Source of the DNA: Raphanus sativus
Taxonomy: Eukaryota; Streptophyta; Magnoliopsida; Brassicales; Brassicaceae
DNA: 64,000 nucleotides
Reading direction: 5' to 3'
NCBI RefSeq assembly: GCF_000801105.2
Contig: NC_079515.1
Location: 27,117,407-27,181,406, forward strand
Shown here piece after piece: positions 22,201 to 35,561 of the stretch (its first letter is position 1; each line of letters opens with the position of its first letter). The position numbers were made by a program, and so were the translations under genes. Below the pieces are notes generated by a model. It did not search any database and was not told the DNA's origin. It worked only from the letters and a program-made list of their open reading frames with translations.

Positions 22201-23671
22201 GTTAATCCCAGCCATGTTGGTCAAGGTTCATTCTCTTTCTTTCACCAACCAGCCTTCTCTCCCGTTTGAGGATCTTTTAGCACATTTTTAGAACGATTAT
22301 CCGTAATTATTCAGAGTTTTCTTATTGGTTCTAAAACACACAATAATGCTAACAACTAAATAAACAGTATTTCCTGTCTATTGGATTTAAGCTTGACAAT
22401 TACAAAGTGTTTTAGAACGTCAGAAAGAGCGTTTAAGCCATCGAAAAAACATGATAAACCCTAGGCTAAAGCTATAAAACTTAATAAGAAACCCTAAACT
22501 TATCTAGTCTCAAATTTTGAATAATGTATGTGTTTACCTTCTCTAATGAACTTGATCCTCTTTTATCATTTTTATGTCTTTTTTTGCTAAAATTTTATGA
22601 TTTTTATGGCGACAAATATTATTCCCTTACTTTTCTTTTGAAATCGACAAAGATTAATTTGAACCTTTATCAACTTGAATGCATGGTGAACATGAGCAAA
22701 CTCCATCTCTAACAAATACATTGTTATGATTATTTTTCTCTATGTCCACAACTTTGGCTACCAAGTAATCAACTGGCACAAAGGTCAAGCCCATCCATGC
22801 GTTTGCGTTTATTGGTATTGAGTCAAGGAGTAAACTACGGTACACGAGAGGTCGTATACTAAACAATTAAGTATGGCTAGAGGAGTCGTTGAATTTTACT
22901 CTTTTAACTTTTGTGTACGTGAGTGTGAAATATATCAGATTTTTTGTGTACGTGAGAGTGAATTATATCAGATGACCCATTAATATATAGTGATGGGTTT
23001 AATTAAAAAAACAAATTGAAATCATGTCATGGAACCCACCAAGCCCTGTCTGTAACTTTATCGATTATCGCACGATTGTTCGGGTGTCAACTAAATGCGA
23101 ATATTTAACTTCAGTTCTCTGTACCTTAAGTACACTAGGTGACTAATCCCGGTTCAATCGTTTTACAAAATTTAGTTGGATCCGGTTCGGTCCACTGAAT
23201 GCCCACCGCAACATAGTTTCAAGCCCATTTCTCTTTGAAGTTCAATTCCATGCCCAAACCATACATTTACTAATACCTAACAAGGATGAAAAGGAACATT
23301 ACATTTCCAATAAACCATGAAGGGTATTCCAGTAAATACAAGGACCATCCTCCTCCCACCATCGAGTTGGGTGTGACCCGACCCGACTCTACCCTACCCG
23401 ACCCGGTATAGTATATATACACCACAGAGGTAAAGCTAAGGTGAAAATCTTGTTACGTAGGTCTATATATCTTTTCATATGAAGAGGAGAGATATGGCTA
23501 ATAGGAAGACCTAAAGAAATAATATTCATATCGTATATAAAGGTTTCGAAATCTAAATAAAAAAGAAGACAAAAGCAAATAATTTTTGTAAAAAAAAAGT
23601 TGAAAATTGAAAAAAATATCCCTAAAAACTGCGAGCGTGTTGTATTTGGTTCAGGCTAGTGAACCGAGAAG
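22201..23671. promoter_or_regulatory. Spacer and promoter region of the bromodomain gene
   Basis: No gene seen. A 30-bp imperfect direct repeat (tgtgtacgtgag-gtga-atatatcaga) lies at 22911-22971. A TATA-like gtatatatac is at about 23408-23417, 255 bp before the start codon, following a CCCGACCCGA-rich stretch. Confidence 0.4.
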
Positions 23672-25601
23672 ATGATGAGGGAAGAAGACATGGTAGTAAC
23701 ATCAAACGGCACGAACGACGACGACTATACTAATAATAATATTAACAGTTGCAGTGGTTCTGATAACAACCGTAACGGAGACGCTAACCAGATCAGTCAA
23801 GTATGGGGAACGTGGGAGGAGCTTCTGTTAACATGCGCCGTTAAACGCCACGGTTCTAAAGATTGGGACTCCGTCGCCAAGGAGGTTGGCTCCCGGAGCT
23901 CTCTGGACGCCTCCGCTCATGACTGCAGCCTTAAGTATCAAGATCTCAGGCGTCGGTTCGACGACGACGACGGGCAAGGAAATACCGATGACAGAGACGG
24001 TGAAATCGTCGAGCGGTTAAGGAGTCTTCGTGTGGCGGAGCTCCGGCGAGAGGTTCAGCGACGCGACGAGTCGATATTGTACGGAGAGTCTCTATTTCTC
24101 CGCCGATGGATCTGAGTTTTTATTTTTTTTTATTTTAAAATTAATTTTGAATTTTTTTTTGGTATTTTGATTAGGTCGCTTCAGTTAAAAGTTAAGAGGT
24201 TAGAGGAGGAGAACAACGGAGATGATGGTGACGATAAACCAGATCTGGAAGACGACTCTAAAGCGGTTAGATCGCTCAACAACGAAACAGAGCCGGTAAG
24301 GCTAAACCGGGAAACGACGGAGTCTGACCACCGGTCGATGAACGAGTCCAATTCGACTGCCTCCGTTGCCGATCATGAGCGATTAAACGGAGACAATTCG
24401 AGAAATCCAGATTCCGCTCATAAGGCGGCGGATGAGGGAACGGTTAGTAGGAGATCGGGAACGAGTCATTCCGGCGAGTTAGGCGAGTCAGGAACGTCCA
24501 CGGGGCCTCGGAAGCGAACGAAGAGAGGACAGAAATACATTAGCGGCGAGGATAGCAGCATACGCGGTGGAAGCGGCGGTAATATTAAAACGGCGGGGAA
24601 TAAACCACAGCCGTTGATTGAAATCATTAAGCTGATTCGTTCTCATCCGCGCGGATCCCTGTTCGAATCTCGTCTTCGGAGCCAGGTAAGCAATTGCCTT
24701 ATTTTCCTCCATTTTCTTTTTACGTACATAATTTACCTTAATTTTCCTACGTTACGTTATCAATTTTTTTTCATGCTTTAAAAGCGTCAATAATAGTTTA
24801 TCCTTTTAAGACTTACAGCATATTGTTGTAAAAAAAAAATAGAATTAAAACTTACAGGATATTCTATAAATAAATTGAATTCTATTAACAGAATATTGTT
24901 TTCTTAAAAAGAATATGATTTCATTCCAAAATAAAATATATCTATGTTATATTAGTTGGCTATATTTCAAGCAGTCAGGCCTATATATAGTCAACCTATG
25001 CTATGTTTTTTTTCTTCTAAATTCCAACCTTAAATATATGTTTCTTTCCAAAACCTAAATAACATTCTCTTGCCAATTAAATACAGTTTTAAAGAATGAC
25101 TTGTTAATATGCGCCTTAAATTTAAAGACTCGTTTATATAATAGTTTTCTGAATAAATTTTACTTTAAACAAAATTATAATTTAATGAAAATTTGTCAAA
25201 GTTAAAAATACATAGGGTTAGTTATCAACTTTCATGAATAAAAAGTACTTGTTGTAAAATTTAAATATAATATTTTGAAAATATTCATTTTTAGAGGCAA
25301 AATAGAAGAATATATTGAAAAACACATCTCTATTTTATAACTGTTCTGTTTTAGAAGTAAAAATAAGAGAATAAATTGGAAATAGGTAGATTTGTTGTAT
25401 ACTTCTTCCCCCTTAAGAAATTTCAAGGACAACCAATAAGATTATCAACACATTGTCCAATTTTGTCGGGACCACTCAGATCAAATTTATCAATATATAA
25501 TAAACATTCACTTCTTTTTTTCCTATAACATTCACTTTTGCATCAGTTTTCGCAAAATACATTATTATTATTATTATTATTATTATATTGTATTATTCAT
25601 A

Positions 25602-25656
<55 letters not shown>

Positions 25657-27584
25657 GTTCTTCGTAGAGTTATTCTTGGGTTCACTCTTATGATAAACCT
25701 TTCACCAACCATAGGAATTAAGTATTTCATAATTAATATTTTTTTAAAAAGGAAACAAAATATTGTCAAGTTATATTATGTTTTTAAAATAAATAAAATA
25801 AAAACAAATAAAAATAATAGTAGTTACAAAAAATGATTTAAAAAAAATATTTTTAACATCGTTAAAAAAAAAACTTAAACACTAAATCCTAAACCCTAAA
25901 CCCTTGAGTATACCCTAAACCCTTGGGTATACGCTAAACCCTTGGATAATCTTAAACTATAAACCCTAAACTCTAGTATATACAAAAAAAATTAGATATT
26001 TTAACACCGTCATCGAAATACTAAACCCTAAATCCTAAACTCTAAACCTTAAACCCTTGGGTAAACCCTAAACTCTTTTTAGTATTAAGGATTTGGTATT
26101 TTTAAGATTTAGTGTTTAATGTTTTTAATTTAGAGTTTAGAGTTTAGGGTTTAGTGTCTTGATGATGGAGTTAAAATATTTTTAATGTTTTTTGTGCATA
26201 TATTACTATTTTATTTACTTTTAACATTTTTTGTTTTAAAAATATAATATAACTTTATAATATTTTATTTCCTTTTTTAAAATATATCAATTGTGAAATG
26301 AGTGATTTCTATTGGTTGAGTGAACCTCTAGGTTTACTTTAGGGTTGAACCCAAGAATAAGTCTTCTTCGTATGGTCAAATATATTGTATGTGTGTTACC
26401 GTGTGTGTTTGATCTATACAATTTATGATGTTTTCTTTTTATTAAACAATTTATGATGTTTTACACTGAAATAATATTGACGAAGAGATTTATTTTCTTC
26501 CACTTATACCATTTGGTTACATAAACTTGTACACATGGCAGTTTCGCGTTGAAGCATGGCTTTAACGTGTCTTTCAGGATATGGTCAACTTATTGACTTT
26601 GTTGGGCTTTCATTGGGCTGTTAGACTAAAAACATTTAACACACTATATAAACATAGAAGCCCATCACTTAAGACGTTTTTTGTGTGTTCATCTCGCAGG
26701 AGACGAAGGATTACAAGGGATTGATAAAACAGCATTGGGACATTGAAACAATAGAGAGGAAGATGGAGAAAGGATCTTATGTTTCTTCAAGTCTTTCTTT
26801 TTACAGAGACGTCAAGCTTCTCTTCACAAACGCCATTGTTTTCTTTCCTGCATCTTCCTCAGAATACATGGCTGCACAAGAGCTAAGAACCCTCGTCTCA
26901 AACGAAATGAAGAAAAAAACAGGAATATTAATTCGTAGTGTCATCAAAGCAGAAGCTGAATCTTCGGTTTCTAGACAGAAACCGTTTGCTCCTCCTCTTG
27001 TTGCATGTAAGAAGAAGAACCCTGCATCGAAAAAGACACATCCTTCTTCAAGCCTTCAACAAAAAGATGAGAAGAAGACTCGGGAAGTTTCAGAGGAGAA
27101 AACTGTGACTACTGCTGCAAGAAGCTCTAGGAGAACGAGCAAGGGTTTAGAAGTTGTTGCCAAGGATACCAAAATGGGACGAGCCAAAAATAATAAGAAA
27201 CAAAAAACATATTCATCGAGTGATGATGATGATGGGGACAAAGAAGAGACTCCTAAGACAGAGAAGAAGAGAGCAGTGGCAGCATCAGAGAAGAAGAAGA
27301 GTGTAGCTGAATTCTTGAAAAGAATAAAAACTAACTCTCCACAGAAAGTAAAAGAAACAACGAGTAAAGATCAGAAGAAGAGTGATGGAAACGTAAAGAA
27401 AGAGAACAGTAAAGCGAAACCGAGGGAACTGAGGAGTAACAGCACGGGTAAAAAGAAGGTTGAGGTAGAGAATAATAGAAACAAGAGTTCATCTAAACGG
27501 AAGCAATCGAAAAAAGAAGCAGAGGAAGTGACTGATGCAGGTAGGGAAAACAATCAACAGCCAAAGAAAAGAAACAGAAGATGA
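23672..27584 (+). CDS. SANT/Myb-like plus bromodomain nuclear protein
   Basis: Three exons join in frame: 23672-24078, 24175-24685 and 26700-27584, for about 600 aa. An N-terminal Myb/SANT-like segment (WGTWEELLLTCAVKRHGSKDWDSVAKEV, residues 45-72) is followed by a helical coiled-coil region (LRSLRVAELRREVQR, LQLKVKRLEEE). The bromodomain spans about residues 283-375, split by intron 2: LIEIIKLIRSHPRGSLFESRL, then DYKGLIKQHWDIETIERKM and VKLLFTNAIVFFP. The C-terminal 200 residues are very Lys/Ser-rich, with several likely nuclear signals (KNNKKQKT, KKRNRR). Bromodomains read acetylated histone lysines; here the usual NAxxYN asparagine site reads NAIVFFP, so acetyl-lysine binding is uncertain. 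The gene order suggests the At3g60110 counterpart. Intron 2 is 2.0 kb because of an inserted foldback element. Confidence 0.86.
25562..25659. repeat. ATT microsatellite
   Basis: Two runs of att triplets (25562-25584 and about 25604-25659) separated by a short unique stretch holding the putative target duplication of the foldback element. Read as protein it gives a meaningless poly-Ile ORF. Confidence 0.9.
25594..26380. mobile_element. Foldback element with telomere-like repeats, copy A
   Basis: Lies in intron 2 of the bromodomain gene. Arms of about 350-400 bp are inverted: the outer left part (ttcttcgtagagttattcttgggttca from 25659) pairs with the outer right part (ttgaacccaagaataagtc, to 26372). 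Near the centre, plus-strand ctaaaccctaaaccctt arrays (25875-26070) face gtttagggttt (26130-26155). The 10-mer tatattgtat at 25584-25593 and 26381-26390 may be the target duplication. An (ATT)n tract lies just inside the left repeat. It is the same family as 53817-54758. Confidence 0.6.
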
Positions 27585-29219
27585 AATAGATGATTCATTG
27601 TGGTTAAGTATTGTACATTTGATATGCCAGATATATTCATCAATCCTAATAACATTAGTGTTTATGAGAATTCATAGATCTTTTCAGAATTTTCATAATT
27701 TACCAGTTTAGTTTTTCTTTGACCAATGTTTTCCTCCGGGTATATATTATATACTCCTTCTGTTTCAAAAAGACATGTTTTAGAATTTTCACATTTTAAA
27801 AATAAATATAGAAAATTTTGACACTAGATGCATTATTTTATGTGTTTAACTATTTTCAAAGATTTTTAATCAATCATAATTCAGTAAACATAATTAATAT
27901 TTTGAAATTTACAATTTACTATTATTACATACATTGAAAATGTAAAATATAAATTTTTTAAAACCAATTTTTTTCTATAACATTAATCATTTTGAAATGG
28001 GAGAAGTATGGTTGTAGACATTGTGATCTTATTTTTCTTTATTAGTTAATTTGATAATTGTTCAAATATTAAAATTGCCACATGACAAAAGATTTAAGGC
28101 CCAAAACACTAAATTTAATAATTGTTCTAGCCTTTGACCAAAATAATAATAATAATAATAATTGTTCTAGCCCATTTTCTAATAAGTCTCCTTTTTATTT
28201 TTGGTCTGTTCTCATCTTTTATCAGAAAAAAATTATAATTATTGTTATTGAAGTCAGAAAAATTATAATTAAATGCAAAATGTACTAGCTTGGATTTTAT
28301 TTTACCAGTGCTTTGTAGAAAGAGAAATTGGCGTAATTACACCTAAAGCTACCTCTAAATTGCAATATACCCTTAATTTTATAGTCCATATTTTCTAACC
28401 ATTTTACCCTCGTTAGTTGTTTCCCTGAGACACAGAACAACAGTGTCGTGTGACAGAGAGCCAATCGTTTACACATTGGTCATGTTTCTTTATTAGTTTG
28501 CTTTTATTTTTTGGTCATCGCTCTATTTTCCACTCCATTTTCAACTCCATTTCTCAATTTGGAATAAATTATGGAGTGGGGTTGGAGATGCTCTTAGATT
28601 TTAAAGAGGGTCGGGATGATGATGGTTACATCAAGCAAAATGTAAAAAAAAATGATTCTAAGGACTGTTAACCATGTTATGGAAAAATTCAGACAACATG
28701 TTATCACAGGGTAAGAACTAAGAACATATATTGTCAAGAAGCCTAAGGTTTTAGTTAGATTGTTCTAACAAGTGGATGGAAACCCATGTCCATGTAAAGG
28801 AACATTTTTGTTCTTCTCTAGAATAAGCAGAGATGATCTTTCATTCAGAAGAAGCTTAGTAAAGAGAGAGAGAGTTGTGATAGCTTATGAAGTTAGGGAC
28901 CAGCCAACTGCTTTGAAGTTTGATGATTTGAACGGTGATACATGAAATATGTTGCCATGATACATTTTTAATTTGTTGTTTATCTATTCCACCAACAAAT
29001 TAGTTCTACGCTTAACAGGGCGTTTCGTTTGAGATAGTTTATCAAGGACGAAAAACAGAGCATAGAATATTAACAACAAACAATAGTGAGAAGAAAACAG
29101 AAATCAATAACTAAGTTTGGAAAACCACGTGGATAGGAACAAACTCTCTGAATCTCTGGATGGTATAACTCGCAAAAGAGGATTGAGTAGGCGTACCGAG
29201 GAGTGACGTCGATGATTCC
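27585..29219. other. Gene-poor spacer
   Basis: Contains a Stowaway-like MITE (27754-28006), an AAT microsatellite (about 28142-28161) and the remains of a Tourist-like MITE near 28500-28595 (ends ggttggagatgctc/tta). At about 28820-28945 a 40-codon open stretch (RDDLSFRRSLVKRERVVIAYEVRDQPTA) ends in TGA; it looks like the last exon of a dead gene, but the family was not recognised. Confidence 0.45.
27754..28006. mobile_element. Stowaway-like MITE
   Basis: Ends CTCCTTCTGTTTCAAAAAG and, inverted, TTTGAAATGGGAGAAG, flanked by TA on both sides (27752-27753, 28007-28008). 253 bp, non-coding. Same family as the copies at 34522, 46711, 47015 and 47258. Confidence 0.7.
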
Positions 29220-29567
29220 TGTAACATCCCGAGTTGTGATATGTGAAAAGGCTTAAGAAAATTGATTTGGTTACCTATATCACCAAAGTTGACTTACCTT
29301 TTCCGGAGCATATCCTGAAAGAACTCCAGAGTTAAGCGTGCTTGAGCTGGAGTAGTGGAAGGATGGGTGACCTATCGGAAAGTGATTCGCGATAGCGTGC
29401 GAGTGAGGCCAAAGCACGGGGAAAGGTTGGGTGGTGATTGTAAGGTCAGTAAACAATGATTTAGAGCCTCGGAAAATTAACGACCGATCGTCGGATGGGA
29501 CGGGGCCCACGGGCCGAGAGAGCGGGCGTAGGGTGACCCATTAGCCGTGGGCGGTCGGGGCGTTACA
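29220..29567 (+). mobile_element. Cassandra TRIM solo LTR with 5S-rRNA-like domain
   Basis: Begins TGTAACATCCCGAG and ends GGGGCGTTACA, flanked by attcc on both sides (29215-29219, 29568-29572), a 5-bp target duplication. The centre (about 29275-29390) contains the 5S rRNA internal promoter region: agaactccagagttaagcgt, cttgagctggagtag, ggatgggtgacc. Cassandra elements are known to carry 5S rRNA sequence in their LTRs. No internal domain or second LTR is present, so it is a recombined solo LTR. Confidence 0.88.
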
Positions 29568-31142
29568 ATTCCACTCTTTCCAAACTGGATAGAGCCAAGC
29601 TTGGTGAGGGAGCTCACAGCCACAATGGAAGGGCTTTCACTTTTGTTGGAAACACCAGCATTAATTTCTCATAGACTTGTATATTGCATACATTTCAGAC
29701 TTTTCTGATTTTGATACCCACGAAGAGAAATTTCACAAACTTATTAGGGAGTATGTTATTAATTTGTAACTTTTAATGCACGTTTGATCTCCTGTTTTGT
29801 TTTTTATAAAAAAACAACCATCTCTTAGTTCACAAGTTTCAAATAATGTATTCGATTTTTTAAAGTTACATCATTCATTTCATCAGAGAAATTAGGTGAA
29901 TGAGACTTTGTTCGATATATAGAAGAAGTAAAATGATCAAAAGCTTAGAACCTTAGAGGTTATCCTACCTTGTGTATAATGAAGTTCAATGTTTATGGAA
30001 AAATAAATCTGGTCAGATGTTCATGCAACAATAAGAAGTGGAAATATCTTCAAATAATAAAAACATCTAACGAAATAAGCTTATAAATAACTTTCAAAAA
30101 GGTAAATAGTTTATAGAACATCATAGACTTTTAAAAAACATCATTTAGCTATAGTGGAATCGCCAAGTTTTGAGAAGCTAAAATAATAATAACAATATTT
30201 AATCCTAACTTGGAAAGAGGGACATGTTTTCTACAAACCCTTAATTATGTTCTTACATAAGATTTGGAAAATCGTTTTGATCTGTTTATTCATCAAAGAT
30301 CAATGTAATTTTCATGGTTACAAATATAAAAAATGACATATTAAATATTTTACAAATATTACAAATATTAAACTAACAAGAAAATTACAATTACTTTTAA
30401 CTAAATTTGTAAAGTTGAATATGAACTAAATCTTTCAAGACTTTTCAAGAATTTTCTCACCACAAAAAATATCATGAATTTATATATAAAAATAATGTGT
30501 ATTATAATTTCCGCGGCGTAGTGCGGGTTTTTATCTAGTATAGTATAATGCGTCTAAAAAGCTTGCACGCATAACTGATGTTTCAGAGAAAAAGCACAAG
30601 GCCTTCATACTATTTGAGCCGGGTCTGGTTTACCAGGTAAAGTCCAAAACATTGTGGTGGGAATTTTACGAAATATCCCATTTTATTGGACATGCTTACG
30701 AAATATCCCAATTTATGCGCTTTCTACGAAATAAAAGAGTTTGAGATGGTTGGCAGTGTTGAAAGTTGTTCCACGGACCTGGCACCACTTACTTTGACTG
30801 TTTTGAGTTTACTATTCAACTCAATATTTAATGCTTAATCCAATTTATGTCGGCTTCATAAATCCAAACTTGTGCAATATACAAAAATGCATGCAATCTA
30901 TAATGCACAAATTTTTATATAATGTACATGGAATATCTGCTATGATCAACAAGAGGGAAACGGTTTTTCTTTTTTTTGGTGTGAACAAGAGGGAAACGTT
31001 TAACCAAAAAAAAACAAGAGGGAAACGATTGATACGACGTTGCCACTTGTAAGAGATTTTTTTTTGGTGTGAACAAGAGGGAACGATTGATACGACGTTG
31101 CCACTTGTAAGAGAAATCTCTATTGAATTGTGATGCATTTAT
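29568..31142. other. AT-rich spacer with a Helitron 3' end and micro-insert cluster
   Basis: No gene. A plus-strand Helitron 3' terminus (ccgcggcgtagtgcgggttt ... CTAG at 30535-30538, followed by T) is visible without a matching 5' end. At 30662-30740 tacgaaatatccca occurs twice. A cluster of repeated micro-insertions lies at 30948-31113. Confidence 0.45.
30948..31113. repeat. Serial direct repeats separated by poly(T)/poly(A) inserts
   Basis: The 15-mer aacaagagggaaacg occurs at 30948-30962, 30984-30998 and 31013-31027, and a one-base-shorter form at 31072-31085. The spacers are short homopolymer-containing pieces: a T-run ending ggtgtg, then tttaaccaaaaaaa, and after a longer unit another T-run ending ggtgtg. 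The last repeat extends over about 43 bp (through gacgttgccacttgtaagag). Confidence 0.8.
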
Positions 31143-31854
31143 TTATATTATTAAAAGAGAAGTATAAAATAGAAATATCTCTCAATTTTATTATTTATTT
31201 ATATTAGAATGCCACTGAAATATTTATTAAATTTATATTTAAATATATTTGTTTTTTTATAATTTAAATAATAAATTTAAGCATCTAATATATTTTTCTA
31301 ATTTAAATAATAGATTTCTTTAATCAAATCTTAACCAAAATAAATTTCCTTATAGATTTCTAAATATATTTCGTAGTAATATATTAAATATTTTTCAACA
31401 TTTATTAGTAATAAATAATAAAGTAAAAAAGCACACATCATAATCGATTAATATAATATAATATATAAATAAAATATAAAATAATCTATTAAGTTATTAG
31501 TATAATGTTTTGATATATATATAAGCCCAATTAATTATAAATATTGGATTTTTTATATGATACACTCTGATATAATAAACAATTAAAATCATAAAATATA
31601 ATTGTTGTAATAAATAAAACTGTTATGTTTTAAATGTTATATTAGCGATCATGTAATACATTTAAATTTACAGATATATACTATACCATTTCATACAAAA
31701 AAAAATAATTGTGAAAACAAAATTTTGTTATAACTGCAAAAAATTAATTTTTGACCTAAATTTATGATCAACTCTTACAAATACATCTTTTAATACAAAT
31801 AAAAAACTAAGACTAGAAAATAACTATTTGTGCGGTCACACGTTCAATGTCTAG
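31143..31854 (+). mobile_element. Probable degenerate Helitron
   Basis: A 5'-end-like tatattattaaaagagaag at 31143 and a 3' end tgcggtcacacgttcaatgt followed by CTAG at 31851-31854 and T. The leading TC is missing, so the 5' border is uncertain. AT-rich, no ORF. Confidence 0.42.
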
Positions 31855-34521
31855 TTAATTGAATTGAGACGCATTATAACCCGTGGATTATGCGATATGT
31901 CATCACTAAAATAGTTATTAAAATATTTAGATAAGTATGTCGACTAATTTGAATCTAGTATATTTGTCAATTAGTTAACCATAAACTAATTAGTAATCTG
32001 TAAAAATATATTTTTAAATAAAAACTACAAAATTACCTATATGATTGAAATACATATGAAAATTAATAATTTTGATTAATAAAAATTTGATAGCATGATA
32101 TTTTATATCCTAATTTTATAATATAAAATAAATTTGACAATCACATTAACTATATAACAAAATTTTATGTTGTTGTATATATTTTTTTAAAACGACTAAA
32201 AATTGCTAAAAATGTTAAGAGTTCCATACTGGAAATTTTGTGATCGTTGTTATAACAATGTACACATGAATATAAAATAATATGAGTAGAAAATCTCATT
32301 TAATAAATATATTAACTTCTAAATTTAAAATATGTATCATGCTTTAATTGATAATAATTGAATATTTTACAATTTTAATTTGATCACAAATCATTAAAAT
32401 ATGTTTTAAATATGTTTTGTTATTATTTTAAAATTAAAAACTTATTTATTTAACAAATATTTATAAAATATTTCCTTCTGCGAAGACTGGAAATTATTAC
32501 TAGTTTGTAAATATAACCAAATCAATGCTCACATGTTATTTTCTTGTTAATTATATCAAATAAATATAGACAAAACCTAATATATTGTTTTTTTTGAAGT
32601 ACATCCTTTCAGAAAAAAATTTCAAAATGTGTGCTATATATGAAATTCCGTTTACCATTCGAAATTATAGTCGTCATTAATTTCTTTGTAATTTCCTTAA
32701 AATTTTAGTATAGTAGATCAATTGTGGAATAAGAACTTGACGTAATAGGAAAAAAAAATTTAAGCCTTTTCTCAAAAAAAAAAAAAAAAAAATAACTTGA
32801 CGTAATAGGAACCATGCTCCTCTTTTCTGCATGCTTACGCAATCAGGACTACACACGAGTTATTTGTTTCTTTTCTATATATATATACTGTATACAATAG
32901 TATTCGTTTTTATACGACCGTTAATTCTACCTACCATGCATGCTTTAGCAATTAGCTAATGAGAACAATAAATGAGTTGTTTTGTTTGCTAAATTATGAT
33001 ATATTTACGTATATAGAAACACAATAACTTTTTCATCCAACTGTTCTAAAATGTTATAATTTTGTTTGTTCAGAAAAATTGCAGGTCCTCTGTTTGCCCG
33101 GCAAAAATCACATGGCCGTATCCCTTAAGAGCATACCCACCATTGGAATCCTTAATAATATTATAATATTTTTGTGTGTTTTGGTTGTTTTTAGAATAGT
33201 TACAGATTTTTATGAAAATATTAAGTCTAATGGTATTATCCATAATAGAATTCTTAGAAATAAAAAAAAAAATCATTAACAAATTTTTAGGAACCAATAC
33301 AATGTTGCCAGCGCAGTAAAGATTAACCCCAAAAAATCTTTAGCTAACGATTCTTTCACCCGGTAACATAGCTTTTTAATATTATTTTATCCTAATCTTC
33401 CAAGGATTTTGCCTAAGAATTTGTTAAGAATGCACCATTGGACGTGCAGAAGAGAAAAATTACAGGTCCTCTATTAGATGGCCTTCACGTTAATTGGTTG
33501 ATTAAGTCTAGTATAGATTGTGTAATCATCATCTACGTACGTGCGTACGAACGTCCTATCCTGACGATCACATGGTGATGTAGACTATATGTACCGAATT
33601 ATTGGTAAATTAGTCTATTTTCAACTTTTTTAACAAGCCTAAGTTCTTTTTGGAGATAATACTAGTCGTACTAGCACTTCTATGGAGTATCTGATATGGA
33701 TATCTTTTAATAAAGAAAATGAAAATAATTGAAAATGAAGATAAAAGAAAAAGAAAAGTTCTCAAATAGGAGTTTTTAAAAGCCTCATTAGAACCTCAAA
33801 AACGCTTGCTATTTTATGAGTCGTGTAATTATTTATTTTTAATTAAAATTTTATAAAGCAACTAATTTTTATTAAAATATTAATATTTTTTTTGTTTAAG
33901 AACTCTTCAAAGATTTAACCAATAACGTTACTATAATGGTCTGTCATAGTTTGTATTATAAAGAAAAGGAACGGAGAAATTTGAAACGGAAGAGTGCATA
34001 CTTTTCCAATTTCCAGCTCGTTAACAATTGTGAAATTATGACACGTGATGAAAAGTCCTCGTTATAATTCATTCGAGGAATGGTATAAGATTCATCCCAA
34101 TCAATTAATTACTAAGTCATTATATTGACTTAAAATAGTACCATATAAAGTCCAAGTCTTTGCTCAACTTTTTGACAAAAACTATCTATAGACTCGGGTT
34201 AACATAAAAGTAATTTTCTTAACGCAAGTCCTGTATACAAAGCCAGTTTCCGTTTCCATGTTATTTTAAGCGATTGGATCTGGGGGTACACACGTTCACA
34301 TGCGCGACGCATTTTGACATCTACACCTCATTGATTCTCTATAACGACAACTCGCGTTTGTATTTAACCAAAAAAGAGAGATCACGTTTCTTTTTCCGGC
34401 GAGAGAGATCACGTTTTAACACTATTACTATTGATCCCAAATAAATACAACAGAGTATACATATGTTGCAACAATGTGAATTGGCATAACAAGGGTGGGA
34501 AGTAGCAAAGTTAAACAAATA

Positions 34522-34767
34522 CTCCTCTGTTACAAAAATACATGATTTAGAAGAAAAATATTTCAAATATACATTTTAATGTATTTTATGTGTAATATTG
34601 ATAAATTGCAAAAAAAAAATTAAAAATGTGTTTATTGGATTTATTTTGGTTAAAGTTATGGGAAAATAGTTAATAACAAAAAAAATAATGCATATACATT
34701 CAAAAATTTATTATGTATTTAATATGTATGAAAACTTTAAAATATAAAAAATGAAAAGGAGGAAGGG
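34522..34767. mobile_element. Stowaway-like MITE
   Basis: Ends CTCCTCTGTTACAAAAATAC and, inverted, a decayed ggaggaaggg, with TA on both sides (34520-34521, 34768-34769). 246 bp, non-coding, related to the other members in the window. Confidence 0.55.
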
Positions 34768-35529
34768 TATAATGTAAATGTAGTAGTATTATTTATCACT
34801 GTTATGTTATTTGCCTAACTTAATTCCAAATGAATTTCACGAGGATTACTTTGTGTCTGGTTCTCATTAATGAAAGTATTTTAGATGTCTAGAAAGAAAA
34901 GAAAACCAAATAAATGATTAAATGTTAATGACATTCTTCTTTATTTGGTATTGAAAAACAACAATTTTGTTATGAAGGAATTGTACGTTTGTATGTTATA
35001 ACCTGCTATAAAACAGATAACAAGTAACAACAAATAAAATTATTAGCTGTAACTTTAGTACTCCGGATTATGACACACCACAATACAAAAATGAGCATTT
35101 CTACATATTTAAAAATAATTTGTTTGGATATATTTTATACTTAGAAAACCCAATTTAAGATCATACTTTTTTTTTGTAACTGATTTTTTTTTAGATCATA
35201 CTTAAAAGTATTTTTCATTCATCGATATTTTCTTATCACGTATATAAATCAAAATGAACAACCACATATCAGACTAGCTAGTCCATTTCAAATCTGATTT
35301 TTCGTTTGATAACTATTTTTTGAAAATGAAAAGAAGCAAAACTCCAACCGAGAAGAAAATATGAAATTTGAACGAAAACCATTATCAATTTTAATACTTT
35401 TAGTTTATAAAAATCAAAAGAATCAATATATATATATATAGATATATATATATATATATGTGTGTCTGTATTAGAATGTTAAATATGGAATGGCAACTGC
35501 ATCTCTAAGATTTTTGAAAACAAGAATCA

Positions 35530-35561
<32 letters not shown>

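Noticed and set aside
25588..25836. 82-aa ORF rich in isoleucine
   Set aside because: Translation of the ATT microsatellite and foldback arm.
29270..29395. 5S rRNA gene
   Set aside because: The similarity is limited and lies between TG...CA LTR ends with a target duplication; it is a Cassandra LTR, not a 5S gene unit.
33133..33440. Complete MITE
   Set aside because: caccattgg-type ends occur in direct, not inverted, orientation and no target duplication was found.
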